64,000 bases of DNA from JANQIO01 sp036351375 (GCA_036351375.1 JAZBOY010000150.1:1-64000), one strand, 5' to 3'. Shown: positions 37,127 to 46,872, numbered from the stretch's first letter. Notes: generated by a model not told the origin, from the letters alone. Program-made: numbers and translations.

Positions 37127-37903
37127 ATGGGCCGGGTACAGGACAAGGTGGCTATCGTGACGGGAGCGGCCAGCGGCATGGGTCGCGCCGATGCTATTCG
37201 CCTGGCAGAGGAGGGCGCCCGGGTCGTGTTGACCGACCTCAACGAAACTGACGGTCAGGCGGTAGCAGGCCAGATCGGCGATGCAGCGTTGTTTATGCGC
37301 CACGATGTGACCGATGAGTCACACTGGGAGGCGGTCGTTGCGAAGGCGGTGGACCACTTTGGCCGCCTGGATATCCTGGTGAATAACGCCGGGCTGATGG
37401 CCATGGGTTCGGTGGTCGATACCGACCTGGAAAGCTGGCGCAAGATCTTCGCCGTCAATAGTGAGGGGGTGTTCCTGGGCTGCAAGCATGCGCTGCCGGC
37501 CATCGAGGCCAGCGGTGACGGCGGGTCCATCATCAATATGTCGTCAGTGGCGGCCTTGCAGGGCATGTCCTATATCGCCGCCTACAGCGCGAGCAAGGGG
37601 GCGGTCGCCGCGCTCACCAAGAGCGTGGCGCTGTACTGCCGGGAGCGAAACAACGGCGTACGCTGCAATTCCATTCACCCCGACGGCGTCAAGACACCGA
37701 TGGTGGTGAAGGTTGCCACCGGCAAGGACACCGCGACCCAGGAAGAAGTGGATGCCATGGGCACTGACGGCTCCATGTGCGAGCCGGTGGATATCGCCAA
37801 TCTCGTGGTCTACCTGGCCTCCGAGGAGTCCTGGTTCATGAACGGCGCCGAGCTGCGTATGGACAACGCCGCAACCATCTCACCGCCCTACGCGGTACCC
37901 TGA
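37127..37903 (+). CDS. short-chain dehydrogenase/reductase, 3-hydroxysteroid-dehydrogenase-like
   Basis: 258-residue SDR. The cofactor loop is TGAASGMGRADAIRLAEEG (about residues 12-30). NNAG is at about residue 86, the catalytic Ser in NMSSVAALQG, and Tyr/Lys in YSASKGAVAAL. An insertion with SIHPDGVKTPMVVKV after the active site and the C-terminus GAELRMDNAATISPPYAVP resemble cyclopentanol/steroid-type dehydrogenases common in marine gammaproteobacteria. The substrate is uncertain. The EthD-domain gene starts 21 bases downstream in the same direction. Confidence 0.9.
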   Translation: MGRVQDKVAIVTGAASGMGRADAIRLAEEGARVVLTDLNETDGQAVAGQIGDAALFMRHDVTDESHWEAVVAKAVDHFGRLDILVNNAGLMAMGSVVDTDLESWRKIFAVNSEGVFLGCKHALPAIEASGDGGSIINMSSVAALQGMSYIAAYSASKGAVAALTKSVALYCRERNNGVRCNSIHPDGVKTPMVVKVATGKDTATQEEVDAMGTDGSMCEPVDIANLVVYLASEESWFMNGAELRMDNAATISPPYAVP

Positions 37904-37924
37904 GGGCGACTACGGGAGGTAGCC

Positions 37925-38611
37925 GTGGAAAAGATTCTCTACCCGCTGTGGAAGGCCGACAGCCAGGATATCGAGAGCTTCAGGCAGTCCCTGCTGGAAC
38001 TGGTACCCGCCCTGGAAACGGCCGGGGCCCGCGGCCTGCGCCTGGCTGTGGCGGATGCAGACGTGGCGGCTGGCAAGGATCTGTGCCAGGCCAAACTGTG
38101 TGATGCGGCCGACGGACTGCTGTCAGTCTGGCTCGACAGCAATGTCTACCGGGAAAAGGTCGAGGCGGTGTTCGGCGATCGCTGCGACCGCTATCACGCC
38201 TACCTCGTGACGGAGTCTGCGCCGTTGGTGCACGACCAGCCCGCAGGGGCACGCATGGAGGGCTGGACCCAGGTGGTATTCCTGGTGCGCCCCGAGGGCA
38301 TGTCGGAAGCTGATTGGCTAACGGTCTGGCAGGGCAGCCATACGTCGATCGCCATCGAGACCCAGTCGACCTTTGCCTATCGGCAGAACGTGGTGGTGCG
38401 CGCCCTCAGCGAGGGTGCGCCGGTGATTCACGCGATTGTAGAAGAGAGCTTTCCCACCGCGGCGCTGGATTCACCCCACGCCTTCTTCGATGCCGGCTCC
38501 GACGAGGAGTTGCAGGCGCAGCTTGGCAAAATGATGGAGAGCTGCGCGCGCTTTATCGACTTTGAGCGCATCAATGTAACGCCCATGAGCGACTACCTGC
38601 TGCGCGCCTAG
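37925..38611 (+). CDS. EthD domain-containing protein
   Basis: 228 residues, GTG start at 37925 after GGGAGG. The C-terminal half carries the EthD (dimeric alpha-beta barrel) pattern, with GWTQVVFLVRPEGMSEADWL then WQGSHTSIAIETQSTF. The N-terminal half (EKILYPLWKADSQDIESFR) looks like a second, weaker copy. Relatives occur beside dehydrogenases in sterol- or aromatic-degradation loci, but the role is not known. The SDR just upstream is a likely partner. The 3' end overlaps the convergent htpX gene by 4 bases. Confidence 0.8.
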   Translation: MEKILYPLWKADSQDIESFRQSLLELVPALETAGARGLRLAVADADVAAGKDLCQAKLCDAADGLLSVWLDSNVYREKVEAVFGDRCDRYHAYLVTESAPLVHDQPAGARMEGWTQVVFLVRPEGMSEADWLTVWQGSHTSIAIETQSTFAYRQNVVVRALSEGAPVIHAIVEESFPTAALDSPHAFFDAGSDEELQAQLGKMMESCARFIDFERINVTPMSDYLLRA

Positions 38612-39489
38612 CCCCGCTGCAGGGCGGCAATGCGCTCCGGCAGTGGCGGGTGCGACATGAACAGCTTCGCAGCCCCTTCTTTCAATTGCTCGCTGATACC
38701 GAATGCCGTCAGCTCGCCCGGCAGGTCCTGGGGCTGGCCCTGTTCCGCCTGCAGGCGCTGCAGGGCACCGATCATGGCGGCGCTGCCGGCGAGGCTGGCG
38801 CCGGCGGCGTCGGCGCGGTATTCCCGCCAGCGTGAGAACCACATGACGATGATTGAAGCGAGGATGCTCAGTACGATCTGGGCCAGTATAGTGCCGATCC
38901 AGTAACCCGGCCCGAAGCCGCGCTCGTTCTTGAACACCACGCGGTCCACTGTGTGACCGATGACACGGGAGAAAAACAGTACAAAAGTGTTCACCACACC
39001 CTGGATCATGGTGAGCGTGACCATGTCGCCGTTGGCAACGTGGCCGATCTCGTGGGCCATGACCGCACGTATCTCATCCTTGTTGAAGCGCTGCAGCATG
39101 CCCTGGCTGACAGCCACCAGGGCGTCGTTGCGATTCCAGCCGGTGGCAAACGCGTTGGAGACCTGGCTGGGGAATACACCGACTTCGGGCATGCCGATGC
39201 CGGCATCGCGAGCCAGTTCGGCCACCGTGTCCACCAGCCACTGTTCGCTCGCATTGCGGGGCTGCTCGATCACGTAGGTGCCGGTGCTGCGCTTGGCCAT
39301 CCATTTGGAGATAAACAGCGATAACAGCGAGCCGCCGAAACCGAAAATCGCGCAAAACACCAGCATGCCGGTGGTGTTGAGGTTCACGCCGTTGGCGGCC
39401 ATGAGCTGGTCGAAGCCCAGCAGGCTCAGCACGATACCCAGCACAAACACAACCGCCAGGTTGGTCGCCAGGAACAGAAGGATGCGCAT
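38608..39489 (-). CDS. htpX: protease HtpX (M48 family)
   Basis: Inner-membrane zinc metalloprotease that removes damaged membrane proteins, 293 residues. Four hydrophobic segments lie at about residues 4-27, 41-62, 159-180 and 194-215. The zinc site is HEIGH at residues 146-150 (with Glu147 catalytic), preceded by NAFATGWNRNDALVAVSQGM and followed by the third ligand Glu in FSRWREYRADAAGA. The length and layout match gammaproteobacterial HtpX, which is often envelope-stress controlled. Confidence 0.96.
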   Translation of the reverse strand: MRILLFLATNLAVVFVLGIVLSLLGFDQLMAANGVNLNTTGMLVFCAIFGFGGSLLSLFISKWMAKRSTGTYVIEQPRNASEQWLVDTVAELARDAGIGMPEVGVFPSQVSNAFATGWNRNDALVAVSQGMLQRFNKDEIRAVMAHEIGHVANGDMVTLTMIQGVVNTFVLFFSRVIGHTVDRVVFKNERGFGPGYWIGTILAQIVLSILASIIVMWFSRWREYRADAAGASLAGSAAMIGALQRLQAEQGQPQDLPGELTAFGISEQLKEGAAKLFMSHPPLPERIAALQRG

Positions 39490-39563
39490 GTCAGTTCACC
39501 TCATTCGCGGGGCCCGTCGCACGGGCATTACTGCAATTAGATATGCGGTGCGCGGTGAAAGTT

Positions 39564-39929
39564 TCAAGGGCCGGCGGGGGTTTCCTTATCGGGCAGTGTT
39601 TCTGCATCTGCCTCGCTGTCAGCCTCGGTGTTGACCGTTTCTTCGCCCGCCCCGGCCTCGCCGAGGCCCGGCTCGCTGAGCAGGTCCTCTTCGTCGGGAA
39701 TCAGGTGCTCGCTGGGCTCGACCACCGGCACCCCGCGCTCATCGAGCGCTGCGCCGGCCACTTCGCCGCGCAGCTCTATGTCCTTGGAAGACAGTTCTAC
39801 CAGCTGGTTCAGACCTTCATCCTCGTGCTTGAAGAAGGCCACGGTGCGCGGCTTGGTGCCGTCTACCCAGCGCTTTTTCTTGCCCCAGTACTGGCCCAGT
39901 TGGTTGCGAACGACGAATACCTCACTCAT
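39564..39929 (-). CDS. conserved hypothetical protein with acidic tail
   Basis: 121 residues. The N-terminal 60 residues (SEVFVVRNQLGQYWGKKKRW, then SKDIELRGEVAG) are basic to neutral and look conserved, with a pattern I recall from Pseudomonas and relatives but without a function. From residue 75 on, the protein is strongly acidic and rich in Glu, Asp and Pro, probably disordered. It sits 74 bases from htpX and 86 bases downstream of the J-domain gene, same strand. No motif indicates enzymatic activity. Confidence 0.7.
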   Translation of the reverse strand: MSEVFVVRNQLGQYWGKKKRWVDGTKPRTVAFFKHEDEGLNQLVELSSKDIELRGEVAGAALDERGVPVVEPSEHLIPDEEDLLSEPGLGEAGAGEETVNTEADSEADAETLPDKETPAGP

Positions 39930-40015
39930 GGTCGTGCTCTAGTCTCCGGTGGTATTGTGTGTGCTGTGCGTGAAAGCCGCGCAGTGTAGCTCCAAGCCGG
40001 CGCGCATCCAAGGGC

Positions 40016-40726
40016 CTAGCCCAACAGCACATCCTTGGCCTGGTTGAGCTTGGCTGCCAGGTAGTCGTTGCCGCCGCGGTCCGGGTGCAATTTCTGCATC
40101 AGCTTGCGGTGTGCGTCGACAATGGCTGCCTTGTCCGCACCTTCTTCCAGGCCGAGTATGGCCAGGGCCTCAGCGGTGGTCATGTCATTGCCGCCGTCCG
40201 CGGGCGGGGTATAGTCGCCGCCCCAGTCTGCGCCAAAACGCCGTTGCAGGTAGCTTTCCAGCAGACGGGCGGAATCCAGGTCCTGGCCGCGGCAGTAGGC
40301 GAGCAGGCTGTCCAGGTCGGCCTGGTCCAGGGAATCGAGGTCGCAGCCCTCGAACTCACCGGTCAACACCTTCCCGCTGAGGTCGCCGGTTTCATGGTCC
40401 AGTACCATCTTGAGGATGGCAGTCTCCACTTCGGACTGGCTGGCACCCCCGCCGGTCGAGGTCTGGCGGCGCATTTGCTGGAAGATCGGGAATAGCTGCG
40501 CCAACACCGGCAGCAGGCGCAGGGAGCCCACCACCAGGCCGGTGATGGCTGCTCCCAGCCAGTGCATGCGACCGGTCACCACGCCGATCACTACCACGAC
40601 CACCAGCAGGCCTACGCCCAGCTTCAGGTAGGCGGGCTTGCGCTGTGCCGGTGGCAGGGCCTTGATGCGCTGGTAGACGATCCATACAGCCAGGCCGATG
40701 GCGAGTAAGAGAATAAGGCGGGCCAC
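40016..40726 (-). CDS. membrane-anchored J-domain protein, Tim14/Pam18-like
   Basis: 236-residue DnaJ-type co-chaperone. Two hydrophobic segments lie in the first 75 residues (ARLILLLAIGLAVWIVYQR and KLGVGLLVVVVVIGVVTG). The C-terminal J-domain (about 175-236) shows the HPD motif in KLMQKLHPDRGGNDYLAAKL. The sequence from AHRKLMQKL onward strongly resembles mitochondrial Tim14/Pam18. It should stimulate the ATPase of an Hsp70 at the inner membrane. The vWA gene lies immediately upstream, 8 bases away, on the same strand. Confidence 0.85.
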   Translation of the reverse strand: MARLILLLAIGLAVWIVYQRIKALPPAQRKPAYLKLGVGLLVVVVVIGVVTGRMHWLGAAITGLVVGSLRLLPVLAQLFPIFQQMRRQTSTGGGASQSEVETAILKMVLDHETGDLSGKVLTGEFEGCDLDSLDQADLDSLLAYCRGQDLDSARLLESYLQRRFGADWGGDYTPPADGGNDMTTAEALAILGLEEGADKAAIVDAHRKLMQKLHPDRGGNDYLAAKLNQAKDVLLG

Positions 40727-40734
40727 AGTGGCTC

Positions 40735-41427
40735 CTACTTGAGTTGGTCCAGCAGCAGTTTAGCGTTCCCGCTATCCCGGCCGCCATGTTCGAGCATGGC
40801 CGATTTGCCGGCGGCCGCATAGCGGGCCACGGCGCCAAGCAGTTCCGCGAGCTGATGCGGGCTGGCGTGATCAAAGCGCGCCCAGGCGCCGCCGCTGAGA
40901 CGGGCGAGCTGTTTGAAGGTGCGCTCCACCATCGGGTCGGCGCCCTCCTGGAACATAAATACCGGCAGGCCGGCGATGCCCAGCTCTCCGGCCCTAGCGG
41001 CCAGCCGGTCGGGGTTTTCCTCGCAGGCGTCGCCTATGAACACCACGGCTTTGACCGGCGTTTCGCGGTGCTCGCGCAAGGCGTGATTCAGCAGCCGCTC
41101 AATCTGGGTCATGCCGCCTTCGCACTGCACGCGATTCATCTGCCGCAGCAAGGCGTTTTCGTCGACTAGCCAGCGCGTGGCGCGCAGTTCCGCGAGGCCG
41201 CGGTAATAGCATAGCTGCACAGCCAGGCCGCCGAGGTCCTGGGTGGCCATGAACATTTCCCCCTGCAACTGGCAGGCGCGATCCCAGGTGGGTTGGCGGC
41301 TGGCGGTGGCGTCGATGGCAAACAGCAGGCGGGCGCCGCTGGCCGCGCGCTCAGCCAGCGTTTTGCTGCGGGTCAGGAATTTATCAATCTCGCCGGCAGA
41401 AGACCGGACTTTGGGAGGTTTAGCCAA
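40735..41427 (-). CDS. von Willebrand factor A domain protein
   Basis: 230 residues. The vWA-like fold begins with LLFAIDATASRQPTWDRA (about 33-50), where DATAS is a MIDAS-type DxTxS motif. KAVVFIGDACEENPDRLA (about 125) contains the later metal-site Asp. The N-terminus KPPKVRSSAGEIDKFLTRSK is basic. It has no signal peptide. The J-domain gene lies 8 bases downstream, suggesting both products act together, perhaps in assembling or remodelling a protein complex; that is inference. Confidence 0.8.
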   Translation of the reverse strand: MAKPPKVRSSAGEIDKFLTRSKTLAERAASGARLLFAIDATASRQPTWDRACQLQGEMFMATQDLGGLAVQLCYYRGLAELRATRWLVDENALLRQMNRVQCEGGMTQIERLLNHALREHRETPVKAVVFIGDACEENPDRLAARAGELGIAGLPVFMFQEGADPMVERTFKQLARLSGGAWARFDHASPHQLAELLGAVARYAAAGKSAMLEHGGRDSGNAKLLLDQLK

Positions 41428-41449
41428 TCAGCGAAGTTCGTAGCAGCTA

Positions 41450-41632
41450 TCAGTTCTGGGGCTTGAGCTTGCCGATCTGTTCCAGCTCTGCGAGGTAGTG
41501 GCGGCGGTGAGCCAGCTCGCGTACCGCGGCCAACAATTCTTCCGGTGAAGTATCTTCTTCCTCGGTGCTTACCATTTCCCACAGCTTGCGGCTGGAGAAC
41601 TCGTGCATATTGAATGTTTGTGCTTCTTGCAT
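41450..41632 (-). CDS. small conserved-looking protein of unknown function (60 residues)
   Basis: Frame of 60 residues with two parts: MHEFSSRKLWEMVSTEEEDT and a predicted helix SPEELLAAVRELAHRRHYLAEL. It lies 22 bases upstream of the vWA gene on the same strand. A competing longer frame at 41373-41582 does not have this helical composition and overlaps the vWA start. I do not recognise the family. Confidence 0.55.
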   Translation of the reverse strand: MQEAQTFNMHEFSSRKLWEMVSTEEEDTSPEELLAAVRELAHRRHYLAELEQIGKLKPQN

Positions 41633-42024
41633 CTTTTTCTACCTACCATCTTGTTCTTTTGAGGGCGTGCCGGGGGGCGTTGGGCCCACCGGGGTTCGCT
41701 GAGATGACTGTTACGGTTGCTGTAGCAAGAGAGTTGAGTTTGCTACCAACCGCTAACATTTCTGTCAGCGATACACGCCAGAAACGCATTCATGGCTTGA
41801 ATTTGCCACAGTTTTACTTAAATCGCCAATTAAAATACTGACGTAAGTACGTGAAATATATCGATTCTCTTTGACAGTTGCATGACAGGAAAGTTCTCTC
41901 ACCGTGACAGCATCGGGTCAGTGCAGGAGCGAATCATGGCCCTCATGGTCAAAGCGGCAGTCCGGATAACGTACAATCCCGTACCACCGAGTGAATATTT
42001 CATCCCCACTGCAGGAGTATAGCC
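41633..42024. other. intergenic region before msrA
   Basis: This is the only gap over 300 bases. It is more AT-rich than its surroundings, especially 41740-41900. A perfect TTGACA lies at 41871-41876, but the 16-18 base spacing leads to a poor -10 (TTCTCT). TACAAT at 41972 is another -10-like hexamer without a good -35. No tRNA-like or hairpin structure was found. A 75-codon plus-strand frame at 41614-41841 crosses it but has no family resemblance and lacks a ribosome-binding site. Confidence 0.5.
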
Positions 42025-42681
<657 letters not shown>

Positions 42682-42856
42682 CTGTTGCGCGAGCGCCAGG
42701 GAGGCCAATCGGGCCTGTCAATAGCGCCCGGGTAAAAAACCCCTGCTGGTTTAGCCAGCCGTTACCCGCTGCTTGCGTGGTGCATTTCCTGCTATATCCT
42801 CAAGCCTAGGGAATCCGCACCACAACAGCACCATAACGATAAGAAGGGGTTGTCTG

Positions 42857-45319
42857 ATGTATCACCCGAAGCCGATGAAGCGTGCGCTGGCCTTGGCGCT
42901 CGCCTGTACCTCCCTAAACTCCATACCGTCCGTCACCAACGCCCAGGAACAGCGGGTGCTGGAGGAAGTGTTCGTCACTGCCCGCCGGCGTCAGGAGAGC
43001 ATGCAGGAAACGCCGGTCGCCGTCACCGCACTGAATGCCGGCCAGCTCAGGGATGCGGGTATTCGCAACCTCAGGAACCTCAACGAGGTGGCGCCCAACA
43101 TCGATGTGCACGCCGCCAACGGCACGGCGCCGCTGGCCAACATCTACATTCGCGGTGTCGGGCAGCGCAATACCGAGGTAAATATCGACTCGGGAGTGGG
43201 CATTTATATTGACGAGGTCTACATCGGCCGACCGGATGGCGCTCTGCTTGACCTGGTAGACATTGCCTCGGTGCAGGTGCTGCGCGGCCCCCAGGGCACG
43301 CTGTTCGGCAAGAACACCACCGGTGGCGCACTGGTCTTTACCACCAACCGCCCGGTGGACGAGCTCGAGGGCATGATCGAGACCCGGGTGGGCAACTATG
43401 ACCGCCTCGACCTGGCTGGCGTACTGAACGTTCCCCTCACCGAGACCTTGTGGTCGCGCTTCTCGGTGTCGTCAGTGACACGCGATGGTTTCGTCGACAA
43501 CAAGTTTCTCAATGATGATTTCCTCGACGAGGACCGCATCAATGCCATCGCCCAGTTCCGCTGGCTGGCCACCGATAACCTGACCCTGGACCTCAACCTC
43601 AACTACACCGACACAGACCAGACCACGCGGCCGCAGAAATGCCAGCTGGTGCCCGAGGTGCAGGGCTGGCAGGCAGCGCTTTTTGACCTGACTGGCGTTG
43701 GTCCATCCACCGGTCGGACCCTCGATGATTTTTGTCAGGACAACATCGATGCCGGCAACGCGCTGGAGGTGATTTCCGACCTGGACGGCCAGTACGAGGC
43801 TACCACCGAGATGGCCTCGTTGACCGCAGAGTGGGAGGTGACGGGCGACCTTACCATCAAGAGCGTAACGGCTTACCGGAACACCGAGGCCGGCCAGGAT
43901 GATGACCTCGACCATACTTCGCTGCCCTGGCTGCACCGCACCCAGTTCACCCACCCGGTTGGCAACAAGCGCGACACCGACCAGTTCAGCCAGGAGCTAC
44001 AACTGATCGGAAGCACCGTGGATGAACGCCTGACCTATGTGGCCGGTGTCTTCTATTTCAGCGAGGAAACCGACGGCCAGCAGCAAACTGCTTTCCTGGG
44101 TCCCTACGACCCGGCTATTGGTGGGCTGTTTTCGCTCAACGCCCAGTCCGACGCGCGTGAAACCGACAATGAGGCCTGGGCAGTCTTTGCCCAGTTGGAA
44201 TGGGCCTGGACTGACAAGTGGCGCTCTACCCTGGGGGTGCGCTACACCGATGAAGACCGGGAGCTGACACGGACCATCCTTACGCCTGTGGCCTCGACGA
44301 TCGATGCCAACGGCGGCGCAGTGACGGAGCTGTTCAGCGGTGTGTACTCGGTGGACCGCACTGTGTTCGAGTACAACCCCAACTTTGATTTCGAGTTCAG
44401 CGACGTTGACTCGGGCAAGACCCACGACGACGACACTACCTTCATGGGCAGCATCCAGTACCTGCTCGACCCGGGCGACTGGGTGGATACCGGCTCCATC
44501 TACCTGACCTACAGCGAGGGCTTCCTGTCTGGAGGCCTGTCGGAGGCGCCCACCGGCGAGCTGGAGACCTTCGAGCCGGAGGAGGTCGAGAACTGGGAGT
44601 TGGGTATCAAACTCGACCTGTTCAATCGCCACCTGCGCGTGAATGCCGCCGCCTTCCACGCCGACTACACCAATCGCCAGCTCACCACGGTGGTGGTCAA
44701 CCCTGAGCTGTTGAGCCCGGCGCCGGCAACGCTGAATGCAGCCGAATCGACCATCATGGGGATTGAGCTGGAAACCACCTGGATACCCTCGCCGGACTGG
44801 CTGGTGATGTTTAACGCCAGCTGGAATGACGGTGACGTGGATGAGTTCGACGATGTGCTGCTGACAGTGGGTGACCCCGCCACGGCACCCGACGCCGGCT
44901 GTGACCGCTTCGACCTGACCCTGCTGCTGATCGACTCCTGCCCCAACGACCGCTCCGGTGAAAACCTGCCGCGGCTGCCGGAGGCGACCTATTTCCTGGC
45001 CATACAGTACACCTGGGATTCGCCGATCGGGCTGGTGATGCCGCGCATCCAGGCCAGCCTCAAGGAAGACGTGGAGTACTGCTTCGACGCCTCCAGCTGC
45101 GCCAGCGGGCTGTGGCTGGAAGACGAACAGTTCGATCTGTCGGCCCGCATCAACTGGATGTCCAAAGACGGCAAGTGGAGCGGCGCCCTCTACGGTACCA
45201 ACCTGACCGATGAGGACTATATTGTAGGTGGAACTGCAATCGTGGATTCCGCGGGTATCGGCGGATTCAATGCCGCAAACCCGCTGATGTACGGTGCAGA
45301 GCTGCGCTACGAGTTCTAG
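42857..45319 (+). CDS. TonB-dependent receptor
   Basis: 820-residue outer-membrane receptor from the ATG at 42857, chosen because it follows AAGGGG and gives a signal peptide ending at TNAQE. The TonB box is likely LEEVFVTAR near residue 34, followed by the plug domain with ETPVAVTALNAGQLRDAGI, NIYIRGVGQRNTEVN and LRGPQGTLFGKNTTGGAL. The 22-strand barrel ends with GAELRYEF, the terminal Phe. The ligand is unknown; the pattern resembles the large receptor group of sphingomonads and Halieaceae, not a classical siderophore receptor. An exported phosphatase-like gene follows after 10 bases. Confidence 0.92.
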   Translation: MYHPKPMKRALALALACTSLNSIPSVTNAQEQRVLEEVFVTARRRQESMQETPVAVTALNAGQLRDAGIRNLRNLNEVAPNIDVHAANGTAPLANIYIRGVGQRNTEVNIDSGVGIYIDEVYIGRPDGALLDLVDIASVQVLRGPQGTLFGKNTTGGALVFTTNRPVDELEGMIETRVGNYDRLDLAGVLNVPLTETLWSRFSVSSVTRDGFVDNKFLNDDFLDEDRINAIAQFRWLATDNLTLDLNLNYTDTDQTTRPQKCQLVPEVQGWQAALFDLTGVGPSTGRTLDDFCQDNIDAGNALEVISDLDGQYEATTEMASLTAEWEVTGDLTIKSVTAYRNTEAGQDDDLDHTSLPWLHRTQFTHPVGNKRDTDQFSQELQLIGSTVDERLTYVAGVFYFSEETDGQQQTAFLGPYDPAIGGLFSLNAQSDARETDNEAWAVFAQLEWAWTDKWRSTLGVRYTDEDRELTRTILTPVASTIDANGGAVTELFSGVYSVDRTVFEYNPNFDFEFSDVDSGKTHDDDTTFMGSIQYLLDPGDWVDTGSIYLTYSEGFLSGGLSEAPTGELETFEPEEVENWELGIKLDLFNRHLRVNAAAFHADYTNRQLTTVVVNPELLSPAPATLNAAESTIMGIELETTWIPSPDWLVMFNASWNDGDVDEFDDVLLTVGDPATAPDAGCDRFDLTLLLIDSCPNDRSGENLPRLPEATYFLAIQYTWDSPIGLVMPRIQASLKEDVEYCFDASSCASGLWLEDEQFDLSARINWMSKDGKWSGALYGTNLTDEDYIVGGTAIVDSAGIGGFNAANPLMYGAELRYEF

Positions 45320-45329
45320 AGGGCAGACC

Positions 45330-46295
45330 ATGCGCGCGTTGGTATTTTTGTGCCTGCTGATGCCTGCGCTGGCGGTGCAGGCGCAGGAGCTTTCCAACTG
45401 GCGTGATTCCGCCAGCCGGAGCGCTATCGTCGAGTTTGTCGAGGCAGTGAGCAGGGAGGATAGCCCTGACTTTGTGCCCGCCGCCGAACGCATTGCCGTA
45501 TTCGACAATGACGGCACGCTGTGGGCCGAACAGCCTGCATATTTCCAGCTCTTTTTCGCGCTTGATCGTGTGCGCGCCATGTCTGCAGAGCACCCGGACT
45601 GGCGCACACGGCAGCCATTCAAGGCGGCCATAGAGGGCGACCTGGAAGCAGTGGCAGCGACCGGCCTCGAAGGGGTTCTGCAACTGGTGACCGCCTCCCA
45701 CAGCGGCATGAGCAGTGAGCAGTTCTCCGAGCAGGCCGCGGCATGGCTGTCACAGGCGCGGCATCCACAGAGCGGTCGTCTTTACACGCAAATGGTTTAC
45801 CAGCCTATGCTGGAGCTGTTGGGGTACCTTCGTGCCAGTGGTTTCACAGTGTTCATTGTCTCAGGCGGTGGTGCGGAATTCGTCAGGGCATTCTCGGAGC
45901 CCGTGTATGGCATCCCCAGGAACCAGGTAGTGGGCAGTACCATCGAAATGAAGTACGACGATTCTGCAGAACAGCCTTTCGTAGAGCGTCTCCCGGCTAT
46001 TGCCTTCGTGAATGACAAGGCCGGCAAGCCGGTGGGCATTCAACGCCACATCGGGCGCCGTCCGATTGCTGCATTTGGGAACTCCGACGGTGACTTCGAG
46101 ATGTTGGCCTGGACGACCGCCGGGGCAGGGCGTCGATTGGGCGTGCTACTTCACCACACGGATGCTGAGCGGGAATGGGCCTACGACCGCGACAGCCATA
46201 TTGGCAAGTTGTCTCGCGGCCTGGATGAAGGCGCCGCGCGCGGCTGGGTGATTGTAGACATGAAGAAAGACTGGAAAGCGGTGTTTCCGGAATGA
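45330..46295 (+). CDS. exported HAD-superfamily phosphatase-like protein
   Basis: 321 residues. A signal peptide ends at AVQAQE. The HAD nucleophile motif is VFDNDGTLWAEQ (about residues 53-64), motif II Ser is in FIVSGGGAEFVR, and motif IV is AFGNSDGDFEML. This is a phosphoserine-phosphatase-like arrangement, here with an export signal, so it probably dephosphorylates a small compound in the periplasm. It is 10 bases behind the TonB receptor gene, suggesting it processes the imported ligand. A 46-base gap leads to a small membrane protein. Confidence 0.82.
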   Translation: MRALVFLCLLMPALAVQAQELSNWRDSASRSAIVEFVEAVSREDSPDFVPAAERIAVFDNDGTLWAEQPAYFQLFFALDRVRAMSAEHPDWRTRQPFKAAIEGDLEAVAATGLEGVLQLVTASHSGMSSEQFSEQAAAWLSQARHPQSGRLYTQMVYQPMLELLGYLRASGFTVFIVSGGGAEFVRAFSEPVYGIPRNQVVGSTIEMKYDDSAEQPFVERLPAIAFVNDKAGKPVGIQRHIGRRPIAAFGNSDGDFEMLAWTTAGAGRRLGVLLHHTDAEREWAYDRDSHIGKLSRGLDEGAARGWVIVDMKKDWKAVFPE

Positions 46296-46341
46296 CAGCG
46301 CCCGCAGCTCTGGCTTTCGTGGACCACGCGGGAGTTGCAAT

Positions 46342-46872
46342 GTGAGCAAAGTGCTTGGCTTTCTGAAGAAAGAATTCCTGGAGATGCTGCCGCCCACGAT
46401 ATTCTTCTTTTGCGTATTCCACATCATGGCCTTTGCCCGCGCCCTGATGGAGGACAGGCTGGGCGTGGGCTCGCTCTCGTCCGTGGCCGCCACTATCGGC
46501 GCACTGGTGCTCGGCAAATCCATTCTGGTGGCAGACGCGCTGCCCGTTTGGCACCTGCTCGACCGTCTCCCCAGGGTGTACCTGATTATTGCCCGTACCG
46601 TTGCCTACGCGCTTGTGGCGCTCTGCTTTCAGTTTCTCGAAGAGTTCATTCCTGCTTTCAGGGAGGCGGGTTCTGCAGGCGCGGCTATCGCGGCAATGCG
46701 GGAGGAGGTGTACTGGCCGCACTTCTGGGCGGCGCATATCCTGCTGCTGGTCTTCCTCGCCCTGTACAACATCATTGCCGTGATGATGGAGGCCATGGGC
46801 GCGGCGCAGGTTCACCGCCTGTTGTTTTCGCATGAGGCGGCGGGCTCAGCCTCAGGCGAGCCCCCCAACTGA
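46342..46872 (+). CDS. small integral membrane protein of unknown function
   Basis: 176 residues with four predicted membrane segments at about 16-36, 43-63, 80-100 and 125-150. The sequence includes VLGKSILVADALPVWHLLDR between helices two and three. The start is GTG at 46342. I recognise no family. It ends 14 bases before the convergent rsmE and follows the TonB receptor and HAD genes in the same direction, so a shared transcript is likely. Confidence 0.65.
   Translation: MSKVLGFLKKEFLEMLPPTIFFFCVFHIMAFARALMEDRLGVGSLSSVAATIGALVLGKSILVADALPVWHLLDRLPRVYLIIARTVAYALVALCFQFLEEFIPAFREAGSAGAAIAAMREEVYWPHFWAAHILLLVFLALYNIIAVMMEAMGAAQVHRLLFSHEAAGSASGEPPN

Noticed and set aside
41614..41841. Plus-strand 75-codon frame in the gap before msrA
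   Set aside because: No ribosome-binding site, unusual composition and overlap with the start of the 60-residue minus-strand gene.
43997..45709. Minus-strand frame of 570 codons over the TonB receptor and HAD genes
   Set aside because: Shadow of two recognised plus-strand genes.
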